64,000 bases of DNA, from contig CAVSZZ010000002.1 in the NCBI GenBank assembly GCA_963732595.1, positions 1,860,001 through 1,924,000 of the forward strand, written 5' to 3'. The DNA is from JAFGXF01 sp963732595 (lineage in GTDB: Bacteria; Chloroflexota; Anaerolineae; Anaerolineales; Anaerolineaceae). The notes under the pieces were generated by a model, which was not told the DNA's origin, did not search any database, and saw only the letters and a program-made list of their open reading frames with translations. The translations under genes were made by a program, and so were the position numbers. This document shows positions 18,316-27,861 of the stretch, in pieces (position 1 is the first letter of the stretch; each line of letters opens with the position of its first letter).

Positions 18316-18897
18316 TTATGCTTCGTCCTGGAGGCGGTCCCTCTTCTTTTCCTTACGGTCCTTTTGCTTGTGCACCATCATGTCGACCGCCACGGTGATC
18401 GCCAGGATGAGGACTTCATTCTGACCGGGGGCGATCTCCACCCCGTAGGTGTCGGTGATCCGGAACCACTTCTTGGAGATCTCGGCCACCTTGTTACGAC
18501 CGTCCTTGATGTCGTATTCGTAATCCAAAAGATTCCCGCTGACATGCAGGTCAGGCCCATTTTTAACCTTGACCAGGAAACGATCCACCAGGGGGGAGAT
18601 GAGTGCCTTATGGATGCTGGCCAAATCCTTGCCGTCCCCATCCTCGATGGTCATCGTATCCGTGATGGCGATCAAGCGTTCCTTGATCTGGCAAAGGACC
18701 TTGCCGGACATATCCTTGAAATGCAGGGTGTCGCGGATGCGCAAGATCTTGCCATCCACCTTGTAGACCTTCTGCCCGCCCTCATTTTCGATGGCGAAAT
18801 CGTCACCGATGGAAACCAGATTCTGGCGCATGCGGTATCGGGTGGCAGTGCCCTCCCGCCCGAAGATGGCTTTTTCCTCGCGTTGTCTCTTGAACAT
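18316..18897 (-). CDS. LURP-one-related protein (tubby-like C-terminal fold)
   Basis: A 193-residue soluble protein of the LURP-one/DUF567 family (PF04525-like). Visible repeats of short beta strands are FAIENEGGQKVYKVDGKILR, DTLHFKDMSGKVLCQIKERL, DTMTIEDGDGKDLASIHKAL, a central LLDYEYDIKDGRN and the terminal ISKKWFRITDTYGVEI. The last is characteristic of the family's 12-stranded barrel around a central helix. A basic C-terminal tail (KQKDRKEKKRD) follows a hydrophobic helix. Bacterial members have no assigned function; membrane or lipid association is suggested by the fold. An AAAGGA RBS precedes the ATG at 18897. Confidence 0.85.
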   Translation of the reverse strand: MFKRQREEKAIFGREGTATRYRMRQNLVSIGDDFAIENEGGQKVYKVDGKILRIRDTLHFKDMSGKVLCQIKERLIAITDTMTIEDGDGKDLASIHKALISPLVDRFLVKVKNGPDLHVSGNLLDYEYDIKDGRNKVAEISKKWFRITDTYGVEIAPGQNEVLILAITVAVDMMVHKQKDRKEKKRDRLQDEA

Positions 18898-19061
18898 TGA
18901 TTAATCCTTTCATTAAAAGGGCCTGACTGGCAGGCTTGGGAATCGTTATTTTGTTTATGGTTGGATATTATCCCACTTATCATCCTTCAGGAAGAGTGTA
19001 CCAGGGTGTTTTGGGATCTGTTAGTAGCCGTTAATTAAATCTATCTGGATGGTCAGGATTA

Positions 19062-19587
19062 TCACTGCTTAACATTTACTTTCTCTTTGACAAGCGCAAT
19101 CAACTGATCCCAATCATCCTGGTCTTTAAACATGCTGCGCTTGAAAACGTAAAAAGAATTGGGATTCTGATAAAGTTTGATGAATCCGTTAATGATCTGA
19201 TAATTGACCAGCGCATCCCATGCTAATCGTGCGTTCAACCCTTCTTTATTGGCAATCTCGAATCCGTTTTCATTAAAAATACCGAAAATTCCTTTCCGAT
19301 AGATGTTTCCCTTTTGATTAAAAAGACAGGCATGACATCCACCAGGGATAGGTGATGACAGCTGCGTAGAGAACGAAACCGGGAACGATGCGCAGAAGTC
19401 TCTTCATGACCCAATCCGTATCTGCCAGTGCCGATGGATCGGATATGACCGGGTAAAGCAGTAAGAATGAAATGACAAGGAGGAACAGCCCAAAGAACAC
19501 GATCAGGAAGATATACCGGGCATTGTTTTGCATGAGGAGTTTACGATAATCCTCCCTGGTGAGGGAACCTCTGAATTGGATTTCCAC
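19062..19587 (-). CDS. YcxB-like membrane protein, one frameshift
   Basis: A protein of about 174 residues. It starts at a GTG (19587) with a perfect GGAGGT RBS located inside the preceding gene's end. The N-terminal part (MEIQFRGSLTREDYRKLLMQ) precedes two membrane helices: RYIFLIVFFGLFLLVISFLL and LLRIVPGFVLYAAVITYPWW. A T-homopolymer near 19317 carries one extra base. Correcting it gives FNQKGNIYRKGIFGIFNENG, then AWDALVNYQIINGFIKLYQN and NSFYVFKRSMF, the YcxB C-terminal (PH-like) domain. The function is unknown. It is the last gene of an operon, 11 bases after the staygreen homologue. Confidence 0.78.
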
Positions 19588-19598
19588 GTTACCTCCTT

Positions 19599-20081
19599 TT
19601 ATTCCAGGTTTGAGATATTGCTTTCATAGGCATCGATCGTCCCCCGATCTTCCACCTGGTTGAATTTTTCTCGCTTTGAAGCGTAATGGACCCAGACCCT
19701 GGTTTTCTTCAACTCCGGCCGTGAGCTGAAGATCCGGCGGTCGGCAAAGGCGATGGCTTCGATCACCAGCGGCATGTGTTGGTGCAGGATGTCATCCCGC
19801 ATGCGCGCACTACCGAGGGTCAGGCCGCCGCTGACATGCACGTGGATGTGCAGCGCGAAAGCTTTGCCCTCCTGGAGCAATTCAGCCAGGGCTTCATCGC
19901 GCATCAGGCGGGTATACCATCCGGAGAACTGCCTGAGATCGTACTCCGGGCCAATGGTCAGGAACAGGTCGCCGGTGCGGTCGGAGTGGGTGAGCGTGTA
20001 ATGGCGTGGGAAGGAGAGAACCTTATCGGAGGTTCCTGCCTGGTAAGTCACGTGCAGTTTCTCGGGCTTGAGGTCGCTCAT
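19599..20081 (-). CDS. Staygreen-family protein (bacterial SGR homologue)
   Basis: A soluble protein of about 160 residues with no signal peptide. It has the staygreen signature: KLHVTYQAGT, then FPRHYTLTHSDRTGDLFLTI, then FALHIHVHVSGG and a C-terminal Trp-containing segment VWVHYASKREKFN. Plant SGR removes Mg from chlorophyll a. Homologues in non-photosynthetic bacteria, including Anaerolineae, have been reported to have Mg-dechelating activity in vitro. Nothing in this window makes chlorophyll, so the native substrate is open. The start at 20081 avoids the 26-base overlap of the longer frame with its upstream neighbour. Operon neighbours are a DUF7000-type protein and a YcxB-like protein. 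Confidence 0.85.
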   Translation of the reverse strand: MSDLKPEKLHVTYQAGTSDKVLSFPRHYTLTHSDRTGDLFLTIGPEYDLRQFSGWYTRLMRDEALAELLQEGKAFALHIHVHVSGGLTLGSARMRDDILHQHMPLVIEAIAFADRRIFSSRPELKKTRVWVHYASKREKFNQVEDRGTIDAYESNISNLE

Positions 20082-20094
20082 GGGTACTCTGGCA

Positions 20095-20589
20095 TCAATG
20101 GCTGACCAGGAAGCCCTCAACGTCTTTAATGAAATTCGTCGTTCCGGTTTCGATCCGATGGGTCAAGCCTTCCAGATCACTGAACTCCGGTTCGGCGATC
20201 AGCACGTGCTCGATGATTGAGTCATACCCCTGCGTGCCGGGTATCAGGCGGTACTGATCCCAGCCGCTGTCCTTGATCAGCTTCCAGTATTCCGTTTGCA
20301 CCTGCTTGTTGGCGGCTGCCAGCCAGACCTCAAAGCGGAACTCCTTGTGCAGGAAGACGACGGCGATCTTTAAGCTGCGACTTTTCAACGATTCCGGCAC
20401 GAGCGCGAAGTAGCTCATGTCCATGTAGCCGAAGTACAATCCCCCGGGGACCGACAACTCGGGATGCGCCTTTTGAAAATGCGCCCTGAGTGCCTGCAGG
20501 TAATCCATTAAGCCGCGATAGGCATTCTGGATTTCGCCCTTCTCCAATTGTTTTCGATACTCAGTCATGGATTCATGGAATGATTCCAT
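20095..20589 (-). CDS. Conserved cytoplasmic protein (DUF7000-type)
   Basis: A protein of about 164 residues. It has an N-terminal helical hairpin (MTEYRKQLEKGEIQNAYRGL, then MDYLQALRAHFQK) followed by mixed alpha/beta with GLYFGYMDMSYFALVPESL, IAVVFLHKEFRFEVWLAAAN and SIIEHVLIAEPEFSDLEGL. I recognise it as the small uncharacterised family with YMDM.YF and FRFEVWLA motifs (DUF7000-like). The name is from memory and moderately sure. There are no membrane segments or catalytic motif. The start at 20589 has AAGGA 8 bases upstream. It is encoded directly upstream of the staygreen homologue, 13 bases apart. Confidence 0.72.
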   Translation of the reverse strand: MESFHESMTEYRKQLEKGEIQNAYRGLMDYLQALRAHFQKAHPELSVPGGLYFGYMDMSYFALVPESLKSRSLKIAVVFLHKEFRFEVWLAAANKQVQTEYWKLIKDSGWDQYRLIPGTQGYDSIIEHVLIAEPEFSDLEGLTHRIETGTTNFIKDVEGFLVSH

Positions 20590-20619
20590 TTTCAATTCCT
20601 TCATTCCGTCTTAAGATCC

Positions 20620-21027
20620 CTATTTTATGGGCTGCAGGGCAAGTCCGTAGAGGATCCCGAGGATCAGCATCTCTCCCAACCCTGCCAGGAGGGTATACAG
20701 TAAGGCCTTCCCTGGTACTTTGTACATCATCCACTGCGAAACGACACTCATGACCACCCGGAAGAACCAGACCATCAACGCGAAACTGATGCCTTTCAAC
20801 ACCCCGGTTTCGCCTGGCAGGCTTGGATAAAGGAGCAGGAATAGGGCGGCCAGAATGAAGCCATATGCAAGGTCGATGATCATCCCTGCCATAAAATTGA
20901 CAGAGGTTTTCGCAATGGCCTTGTAGACTTTGTACAGATTGTTCGCGATTGGATTGGCGTTGATCAAACCGTCAAGGATACCGAATAAGATTCCGCTGAT
21001 AGTGCTGACGACGATGTAATTGACCAT
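20620..21027 (-). CDS. Small membrane protein of unknown function
   Basis: A 135-residue integral membrane protein with about four hydrophobic segments: VNYIVVSTISGILFGILDGL, MAGMIIDLAYGFILAALFLL, GISFALMVWFFRVVMSVVSQ and LLYTLLAGLGEMLILGILYG. I took the ATG at 21027, which has AGGAG 9 bases upstream. No family was recognised. It is probably the first gene of the four-gene operon that includes the staygreen homologue, since only 30 bases separate it from the next start and no terminator is seen. Confidence 0.7.
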   Translation of the reverse strand: MVNYIVVSTISGILFGILDGLINANPIANNLYKVYKAIAKTSVNFMAGMIIDLAYGFILAALFLLLYPSLPGETGVLKGISFALMVWFFRVVMSVVSQWMMYKVPGKALLYTLLAGLGEMLILGILYGLALQPIK

Positions 21028-21078
21028 TGGGTGCACTCCTTTCATGAACGCTGAGTTTATTTTATATTTTAGTGGTCA

Positions 21079-22667
21079 TTACTTACATTCCGGGCGGGTA
21101 TCCGGATTGATCGAAAAATCATACAGCGTGGTCGCGTAGGAATAATAGCTGACATCCGGCAGCAGGCCGTACGCCGTGCCGAACAGGCTGTCGAACAGCA
21201 GCCGGAAGGTGTTGACCGGGCTGATGGCGGGATACAGCTGCGATTTCATGACATCCGGCACATAATAACTGCTGAAGATGGCCATGCGGTTCAGGCCATC
21301 CGTGCCGTGGTCGCCCTGCAGGATGATCACCGGCGGCGTCTGTGATTCGGCCAAAATCTCATCAATGATGGGTAATATTTGCTTATTAATGAAGAGAACC
21401 TGATCGATATACAGCTTTTCCTGGTTGGCTTCATACGCTGCGGTATCACTTTCGGGGATGTCATGCCCGGGCATGTCCTCCGAGCGTGTATACGTCTCAC
21501 CGTTCGGCCCGAACACGAAGGGCGGGTGGGGTATGTCGATATGGTAGAACACGAACTTGGGGCTGCGCTGGTTGATGATGCGGCCGGCGCTGGCCAGGAT
21601 GTACTGCTGAGCGCGGATGTGCTTCAGATACGGGTAATTGACCGCGTTCGCCACCTGCCGGTTGCGGGCGATGTCCAGATCCAGCGGGAAGGCCAGCGCG
21701 GTGGTGCGGATGAACATGGCTTCAAATGGATTCACGAACAGGTCGGCGCTGGCATTCGTCACCAGCCGGTCGTTGGGGTCGATGAACACATCCGCATCCT
21801 TGATCTGGATCGGTTCGTGGCTCGAGATATCCACCGTGAGTACCCCAGGCTTTCCAGGCTGTCGCGCACGACGCTGTGCCGCACCATTTCGCTCAGCAGC
21901 GTGCGGTCGGCTGAGTTTTCCGGGACGAAGTAATCAGGAGCCATCTCTTGCAGGTAATCCAGGTTGAGCTCCGAGCTCATGGCCACCCCGGTGTAGGAAT
22001 AATTGCTCTGGCTGCAGCGCGCCACGTAGAAACCACGCAGCTCGAGTTCCTTCAGGAAGGCCGAGTTGTCATAGCCGAATTGTTCGAGCAGGACGTCATC
22101 CCGGGCATACTTATCCAGGATGATCAGGTAGACATCCGGGAGCGTTCCATCTTCCGGTGGGGTCAAAGCCTGAACTCCGCCGCGTGGCATCACGCTTGCC
22201 TGGGCGGACTGCCCGGCGCGGATGTTGTAATTAATGATCTGGTAAACCGGGATGGCGATCAGGACCAGCGCGATCAAATTGATCGAACGGGTCAGGCCGC
22301 TCAAATCGCTTTTTACCCGGAGGATCAACCAGCCAAAACCAGCAAAGACCAAAGCCCACAGTCCTGCCAGGTAACGATGCCTGCCGATGATGATCCCCAG
22401 CAGCTCGGCGTTCTTGATCCCGGTGTAGATATGACCATAAGAATAGAACAGCACCAGCAGCAGGGATGCCAGCAGGGCAGCCTTGCGCCAATCCCGCAGT
22501 GCCAGCCTGAACAGGGAAGTCACCAGGATGGCCAGCGCCAGGCAAACCAGTACCAGGCGCAAAGCGGCATCGAAGCCGGTTTCGCCCTGGTTCCAGGCGT
22601 ACAGGCTGATGACCGGGTAGATCCCAAACAGGAAGGGATGAAAGGGGAAATGAAGGATCCGTTTCAA
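21079..22667 (-). CDS. Membrane-anchored sulfatase-like protein, one frameshift
   Basis: About 529 residues after joining two frames near 21835. The first third has about six membrane helices. A sulfatase-like (alkaline-phosphatase superfamily) domain follows, starting at PDVYLIILDKYARDD, where the metal-binding Asp would be. It continues with FVFYHIDIPHPPFVFGP and IILQGDHGTDGL, the C-terminal metal site DHG. The position of the Thr/Ser nucleophile is not obvious, with DKYARDD in place of the usual D..R.D.T. It resembles LTA-synthase and phosphoethanolamine-transferase-like proteins in layout, but the substrate is unknown. It follows the PPK2 gene by 39 bases on the same strand. Confidence 0.75.
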
Positions 22668-22706
22668 TTGAGTCCGCCTGTTAGTAAAGGATCAGGATGA
22701 TGACGA

Positions 22707-23555
22707 TCAGATGCCACTGGATTCGTCGGAAGGTTTGGAATCCTCAGCCAGCAGGACGTCCTTGTATTGGGCGATGTCTTCGACCGGCTGCGGATATTTC
22801 ATTTTAAGATCTTCCAGAGTCTTCACGATAATGCTGGCTACTGCCAGGTTTCGATACCAGTTGTCGTCGGCCGGGATGACATACCAGGGCGCATCCCTGG
22901 TGCTGGTCTTCTCCAGCATCTCCTCGAAGGCAGCCATGTACTGCCCCCACAATTTGCGCTCCTCCAGGTCGCCCGGGTTGAACTTCCACTGCTTTTTGGG
23001 ATCCTCGATGCGCTCGATCAGGCGTTTCTTCTGTTCATCCGGGTCGATATGCAGGTAGAACTTCAGGATGGTGGTGCCTTCCTCGGTGAGCAGGCGTTCG
23101 AACTCATTGATCTGGTCATATCGTTTCTTCCAAACCTCCGGCGGCACCAGGTTGTGAACGCGCACCACCAGCACATCCTCATAATGGCTGCGGTTGAAAA
23201 CCACCAACTCGCCCCTGGCGGGTACCTGGGCATGCACGCGCCACAGGTAATCATGGGCCAACTCAACAGGCGAAGGGGCTTTAAAATTCGCCACCCGAAC
23301 ACCCTGCGGATTGACCCCTTCGAAGACCGCCCGGATGGTGCCGTCCTTGCCGCCGGTATCCATGGCCTGGATGACCACCAGCAGACGATGTTTCTGCCCG
23401 GCATACAATAATTCCTGCAGGTCGCTCAACTTCTGATTAAGCTTGAGAACCTCGGCTTTGCCTTCCTCTTTCATCCCCTGCCAGTCGCCCTTGTCGTTCG
23501 GGTCGATATCCTTGAGCTTGACCTTCTGCCCGGGTTTGATGCGGTAACGGTCCAT
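22707..23555 (-). CDS. ppk2: Polyphosphate kinase 2 family protein
   Basis: A cytoplasmic polyphosphate:nucleotide phosphotransferase of about 282 residues from the ATG at 23555 (GGAG upstream). The Walker A motif is IQAMDTGGKDGTIR, the Walker B-like region VFNRSHYEDVLVVRVH, and the lid ERIEDPKKQWKFNPGDLEER. The C-terminal WYVIPADDNWYRNLAVA is characteristic of the PPK2 family with a single domain. The segment order fits the group that phosphorylates AMP or ADP with polyP. The exact nucleotide preference cannot be read. The frame is intact. Confidence 0.93.
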   Translation of the reverse strand: MDRYRIKPGQKVKLKDIDPNDKGDWQGMKEEGKAEVLKLNQKLSDLQELLYAGQKHRLLVVIQAMDTGGKDGTIRAVFEGVNPQGVRVANFKAPSPVELAHDYLWRVHAQVPARGELVVFNRSHYEDVLVVRVHNLVPPEVWKKRYDQINEFERLLTEEGTTILKFYLHIDPDEQKKRLIERIEDPKKQWKFNPGDLEERKLWGQYMAAFEEMLEKTSTRDAPWYVIPADDNWYRNLAVASIIVKTLEDLKMKYPQPVEDIAQYKDVLLAEDSKPSDESSGI

Positions 23556-23690
23556 GGCTGTCTCCAATCTTCCGAACTGAGTATACCCAGCAACACCACT
23601 TTCGACCATAGGGTCATGCAAACCACCGCTGAAGGCTCAGCGGTGGCGTTCGGGGTTTGTCGATTATATTCCAATCCCGGATTTCTACTC

Positions 23691-24317
23691 TTAGATCCAT
23701 TTCAGGATGCCGGCAAAAACCACCAACAAGACCACGTTGATCCCCAGCAGGGTCAGGATGAAGGTCTTCTGGGTCTTTGGTTTCCAATCATAACAATAGA
23801 AAGCCGCCAGGAAGAAGGGGATGTAGGTGGTGAGGAACACCGGGAAGGCTCCCCACCAGGGATAGACCCAGGCGAAGGCCGGGGTCCTGGCCAAAAAGAT
23901 CTCGATGATGGAGAAACCGGCAGCGTTAAGGACCGCGAAGAACAGCCGGTTGTTGATCCCCAGGATCCTGGCTTTCGGGTCCTCCGGCAGGATCTTGCTC
24001 AGGACCAACCCGGCCACCGAGAACATCAGGCTCAATTCGATCCCGACGCCGATCAGCAGCAGGAAGGACGTGCCGGTCGGGACGGTCCAGAGGGCATGCC
24101 CGCTGAAATGCTGGATCAGGGCGTTGATGATCTCATAGAACCAGTGCACCATGTAGAGCGCCAGGCCGGCGGCGATCACCTTCCAGTTCTTTTTGGAAAT
24201 CTCGTTGGTGTAGATATACAGGACCGCTGCCAGCAGGGTGATCACATACCACTGGAAATTCTCTCCGCTGCGCAGGATCGCCAGCGCTTGGCTGGTAACT
24301 TCAGGATTGATCAACAT
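23691..24317 (-). CDS. Seven-helix membrane protein of unknown function
   Basis: A 208-residue integral membrane protein with about seven hydrophobic helices. It is rich in aromatic residues, with conserved-looking YMVHWFYEIINALIQHFSG and VYPWWGAFPVFLTTYIPFFL. The pattern of buried His, Trp and Glu in helices suggests a carotenoid- or lipid-type membrane protein, but no family was identified. A GGAGGAG RBS precedes the ATG at 24317. The frame is intact. It could be cotranscribed with the PPK2 gene 136 bases downstream, but this is not certain. Confidence 0.68.
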   Translation of the reverse strand: MLINPEVTSQALAILRSGENFQWYVITLLAAVLYIYTNEISKKNWKVIAAGLALYMVHWFYEIINALIQHFSGHALWTVPTGTSFLLLIGVGIELSLMFSVAGLVLSKILPEDPKARILGINNRLFFAVLNAAGFSIIEIFLARTPAFAWVYPWWGAFPVFLTTYIPFFLAAFYCYDWKPKTQKTFILTLLGINVVLLVVFAGILKWI

Positions 24318-24338
24318 AACTCCTCCAAATTACTAAAA

Positions 24339-24365
24339 ACAGACCTGGCAAAAAGCCAGGTCTGT
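24339..24365 (-). terminator. Intrinsic terminator of the NBR1-Ig lipoprotein gene
   Basis: An 11-bp stem ACAGACCTGGC/GCCAGGTCTGT with a 5-base loop. On the minus strand TTTTTAG follows. Confidence 0.88.
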
Positions 24366-24376
24366 ATGGAATCAGG

Positions 24377-25489
24377 TTAACGCCGGATGGAAGGCATCAG
24401 CCAGACTGCCCAATCCTGTGTGGAGGCTCCATTGGCCATGACCACCAGGGCGAATTGCACATTATGCCCGGCCAGAGAACTCAAGTCGACGTTCAATCGG
24501 GTAGGTGGTTCCCCGTATGCCCGAGTACCCTGGATCAGCAACTGCAGGGCTCCCCCATCAGACCGGTAGGTTACCTGGTATTTGAAGTTACAGGCACTGC
24601 CGCCTTCCTTGTACAGGCAGCCGACATCAGCGACGAACCTGTCGCCGCTCTGGATGTTCACACCCGGGAACATGCCGGTGATGACACCGCCATCCACCCA
24701 TTGCGGGTGCGTTTCCAATGCATGCTCGTCTTCCTGTCCGCCGGTGCTCCACCTGGGGCTGTCCTTGCGCAGGACAAAGCCGCGGACATCATCGTTGGGA
24801 CCCGGGCAGGGTAATGTTCCTGCACCGCTGACCCAGTTGGCCGCGCAGTAATTATCGGCCATGTTATAGATGATCGTGTTGCCGGCAGCCTGGACGATGA
24901 TCCTCACATAAAGTGGATTGGTGACGAAGTTCACACCAGACTGGTCCTTCAGTTTCCAGTTGCCGGTGTAGGTGCCGGCTGAAGCCGGGGCTGTCATCGG
25001 GATGGAGATATCGTAGGTCTCACCGGGGTAGACGTTGCGCGTCAGGGGGATGGAGGGCAGCGCACCCATCTGGGTCCCGCTGTCAAAATACACGCTGTAG
25101 GCTGTGGTCCAGGTGCAGGTGCCATCATTGCGAATGCGCCACATTTTCGTGAAAGCAGTATTGGGTGCCATGACCGTGTCATCCACGATCGAGAGGTCGT
25201 CGATGTATTTCACCTTGTTGCAGGGCACCGGTGTCAATGTGATGGTCGGCATGATCGTCCAGGTCGGTGTTGGCGGGGCGATCGTCGGGACAACCACCTG
25301 GCTGGTCGGAGCGATCGGGGTGATGCCCCCGGTACTGATCAGAGCGATCAGTGTCTGTTCGACCGCGACGGTCTGGGCGGCGTAGGTCCCGGCCAGGTCA
25401 GGCCCGGCTGCCGGCGTTGCTGGCAGGTTGCAGGCCAGAATGGCGATCAATAAGGCCGCCATGATCGGGAAGAGCTTGCGAGTATTCAT
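24377..25489 (-). CDS. Lipoprotein with NBR1-Ig-like domain
   Basis: An exported protein of about 370 residues. The signal peptide has a lipobox (LIAILACN), and a Thr/Pro-rich linker runs to about residue 90 (PTWTIMPTITLTPVPC). An Ig-like domain of the N_BRCA1_IG type (PF16158-like, about 100-200) contains NTAFTKMWRIRNDGTCTWTT and PGETYDISIPM, with GTYTGNWKLKDQSG. The C-terminal 160 residues form a beta-rich, Cys-containing domain that starts with an NMADNYCAANW segment. This architecture is common in Anaerolineae surface lipoproteins, with no defined ligand. The C-terminus WLMPSIRR is a variant of the tail shared by other exported proteins here. Confidence 0.85.
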   Translation of the reverse strand: MNTRKLFPIMAALLIAILACNLPATPAAGPDLAGTYAAQTVAVEQTLIALISTGGITPIAPTSQVVVPTIAPPTPTWTIMPTITLTPVPCNKVKYIDDLSIVDDTVMAPNTAFTKMWRIRNDGTCTWTTAYSVYFDSGTQMGALPSIPLTRNVYPGETYDISIPMTAPASAGTYTGNWKLKDQSGVNFVTNPLYVRIIVQAAGNTIIYNMADNYCAANWVSGAGTLPCPGPNDDVRGFVLRKDSPRWSTGGQEDEHALETHPQWVDGGVITGMFPGVNIQSGDRFVADVGCLYKEGGSACNFKYQVTYRSDGGALQLLIQGTRAYGEPPTRLNVDLSSLAGHNVQFALVVMANGASTQDWAVWLMPSIRR

Positions 25490-25687
25490 TCTCACCTCCA
25501 AATTGAATCATCAAAGCTCGGTTATTTGAGACCGAAAAACAAGAACAGCCATCATTCTATTCGATTTGGAATGGAAAAGCAAATTGAAATACGAATGTTA
25601 GACGTTCGGTATGGATTGAAAGTTCCTGCATGGATGGGTGGCTGCTTGCCGGGATGCATGATGGAGCTGAATGAGGTTCTCCAACCA

Positions 25688-26587
25688 TCAACTTGCGACA
25701 CCGTAAGATTCCATCAGGCTGCCTTCCGATGCTATGGTGGCCTCGGTCAGCATATCCGGTTTAAGGGAGGGTACCTCCTGGCTGGCGAGCCAGCTTCTCC
25801 CCACATGGACTTCCGGAGAAACCAGCCAGCTCCGGATGGCGCTCAATTGGCCGATCAGGGACAGGATGGACATCATCTGCATGCGCTGGCGCCAGTTGTT
25901 CGTGAGCTTGAGTATCGCTGACCGGGCTGCCTGTCTCGAGATGACGCCGCTGACGAATACCGGCGCAAGCCGGATTTCAGGTACCCGGCTGAGAAAATGC
26001 CCAATGCTCCCGGACCAGTGGCTGAGATAGCCGCGCGCCCCGGCCATGACAGCCGGGTCGGGTTCCCAATTTCCGCGCGGGAACAGCAACAGGGCACCGC
26101 CATTTTTAAGATACTCGATCATCTCGAGGATGGAATTCGCCCGGACCTGATCGGGTGAGTTGAGGTAGATGACATGTTCACTGACATGGTTGGCTGCCCG
26201 GAACATGGGGCGGTCCTGGGCAACGAATTTGATATCTTTGCGGGGCAGTGCGGCTGCCAGGGCAAGGATATCCGCTGCCCCGGGATGATTGGATACGATC
26301 AGGAGGGGACCTTCGCTGGGTAGTTCCTGCTGGACATGGGTGGTAATGGCGGGAAAGAACCCTTCCAGGCCGCGCCGGGTGCCTTCCTGCAGGCCATACT
26401 CACCAATGGCACGATCGAGCGTGGAAAAGATATGACCGAACCGGGCCGCTTGTTTCCAGAAGGACCACTGCAGGATCTGATTCCACAGGCTGTTCGCGCG
26501 CAGGTGCAGCACATTCCGGATCTCTTCAAACACCATATCCCGGATGGCCAGATCCAAAGTTTTATCGCGGAAAGGTGACTCTTCCAT
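25688..26587 (-). CDS. 1-acyl-glycerol-3-phosphate acyltransferase-like protein (LPLAT family)
   Basis: A 299-residue membrane-associated acyltransferase. The catalytic HX4D box is intact as VSNHPGAADI (about residue 100). The glycerolipid-binding FPRGNWEP, equivalent to the FPEGTRS block, follows about 65 residues later. A further APVFVSGVIS block matches motif IV (VPV). The substrate is therefore probably an acyl donor plus a glycerophospholipid or related alcohol. No RBS is obvious at the ATG at 26587. It is divergent from the B12-uptake operon and its riboswitch. The frame is intact. Confidence 0.82.
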   Translation of the reverse strand: MEESPFRDKTLDLAIRDMVFEEIRNVLHLRANSLWNQILQWSFWKQAARFGHIFSTLDRAIGEYGLQEGTRRGLEGFFPAITTHVQQELPSEGPLLIVSNHPGAADILALAAALPRKDIKFVAQDRPMFRAANHVSEHVIYLNSPDQVRANSILEMIEYLKNGGALLLFPRGNWEPDPAVMAGARGYLSHWSGSIGHFLSRVPEIRLAPVFVSGVISRQAARSAILKLTNNWRQRMQMMSILSLIGQLSAIRSWLVSPEVHVGRSWLASQEVPSLKPDMLTEATIASEGSLMESYGVAS

Positions 26588-26678
26588 AGATTAAAAATTA
26601 TACGCCGAAGCAGAAATAGTTCAAGCCCCAATCGCTTGACAGACCTCGGCTTCACGCATAGAATTCCAGTATTCAACA

Positions 26679-26789
<111 letters not shown>

Positions 26790-26842
26790 TTGTCAAACCA
26801 CACACCTCGTGGATGGGCAGTGGCCTCCCGGATAGTACCGTG

Positions 26843-26870
26843 ACCACCCCATCGCTCGATGGGGTGGTTT
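26843..26870 (+). terminator. Riboswitch expression-platform terminator
   Basis: A perfect stem ACCACCCCAT/ATGGGGTGGT with an internal CGCTCG loop, followed by TTT. It lies between the B12 aptamer and btuF, and probably forms when cobalamin is bound. Confidence 0.85.
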
Positions 26871-26900
26871 CATTTACATCATTTGACGCGAGGAGTCAGC

Positions 26901-27844
26901 ATGAATCACAAAAAATATTTCCCCTGGTTACTCATCATCTTTCTTTGGACGCTGGTGGGCTGCAGTGCCCAAACAGCGACTCAGGAGCCAGCCCTTCAGC
27001 CGGTCCTGCCGGTGACGCTCACCGACGGTCTGACCCGCAGCGTGACGATCACGCTGCCGGCCCGGCGGATCGTCTCGCTCTCACCCTCCAACACGGAATT
27101 GCTGTATTCGGTCGGCGCAGGCGGACAGTTGGTAGGCCGTGACAGCTTCTCCAACTACCCTGAAGAAGCCGGCCAGGTTGCGGATATCGGCGGTTCCATG
27201 GGTCAATATGACTTCGAGGCGGTGGCCGCGCTTGAACCGGACCTGGTGCTGGCAGCCGAGATCAACTCCCCCGAGCAGGTGCGTTCTCTGGAGAACCTCG
27301 GTTTGACGGTCTATTACCTGTCCAATCCGGTGGATTTTGACGGGCTGTATGCGAATATCCTGACGGTTGCACAACTCAGCGGGCACGAACCGGAAGGGTC
27401 AGCCCTGGTGGATGACCTTAAATCGCGTGTTACGAATCTGCAATCCCGTCTGGCAGGTATTACGGACCGCCCGCTTGTATTTTACGAGCTGGATGCCACG
27501 GATCCGGCGCAACCGTACACGATCGGAAAGGGACCTTCGGGGATTACCTGATCAACCTGGCTGGTGGAACCAACCTCGGTGCCTCGATCGGGGAGGGTTG
27601 GGTGCAGCTCGGTGCTGAAACGATCCTTCAGAGCAATCCGGACCTGATCCTGCTTGGAGATGTTTACGCGGGTGTGGATGCGGTCAGTGTGGCAGCCCGG
27701 CCAGGCTGGGATGCGCTGGATGCGGTCCGAAATGGAAAAGTGATCCCCTTTAATGACGACCTGATGAGCCGGCCCACAGCCCGCCTGGTCGATGGATTGG
27801 AAGCTCTGGCTGCCTTGTTCCATCCGGAAATCATGGTCAAATAG
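26901..27844 (+). CDS. btuF: Cobalamin ABC transporter substrate-binding lipoprotein, one frameshift
   Basis: A periplasmic or surface-anchored binding protein of about 314 residues. The ATG at 26901 follows GAGGAG. The signal peptide has a lipobox (LVGCS). The class III binding fold shows RIVSLSPSNTELLYSVGAGG, VADIGGSMGQYDFEAVAALE, EPDLVLAAEI and a C-terminal lobe with DLILLGDVYAG. A base change near 27530 moves GKGTFGDYLINLAGG into the next frame, where the protein continues to 27844. The B12 riboswitch upstream and the permease and ATPase downstream make cobalamin or a related corrinoid the clear substrate, although siderophore-type binding proteins share the fold. Confidence 0.9.
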
Positions 27845-27861
27845 TCTGGTCTTATACTGGC

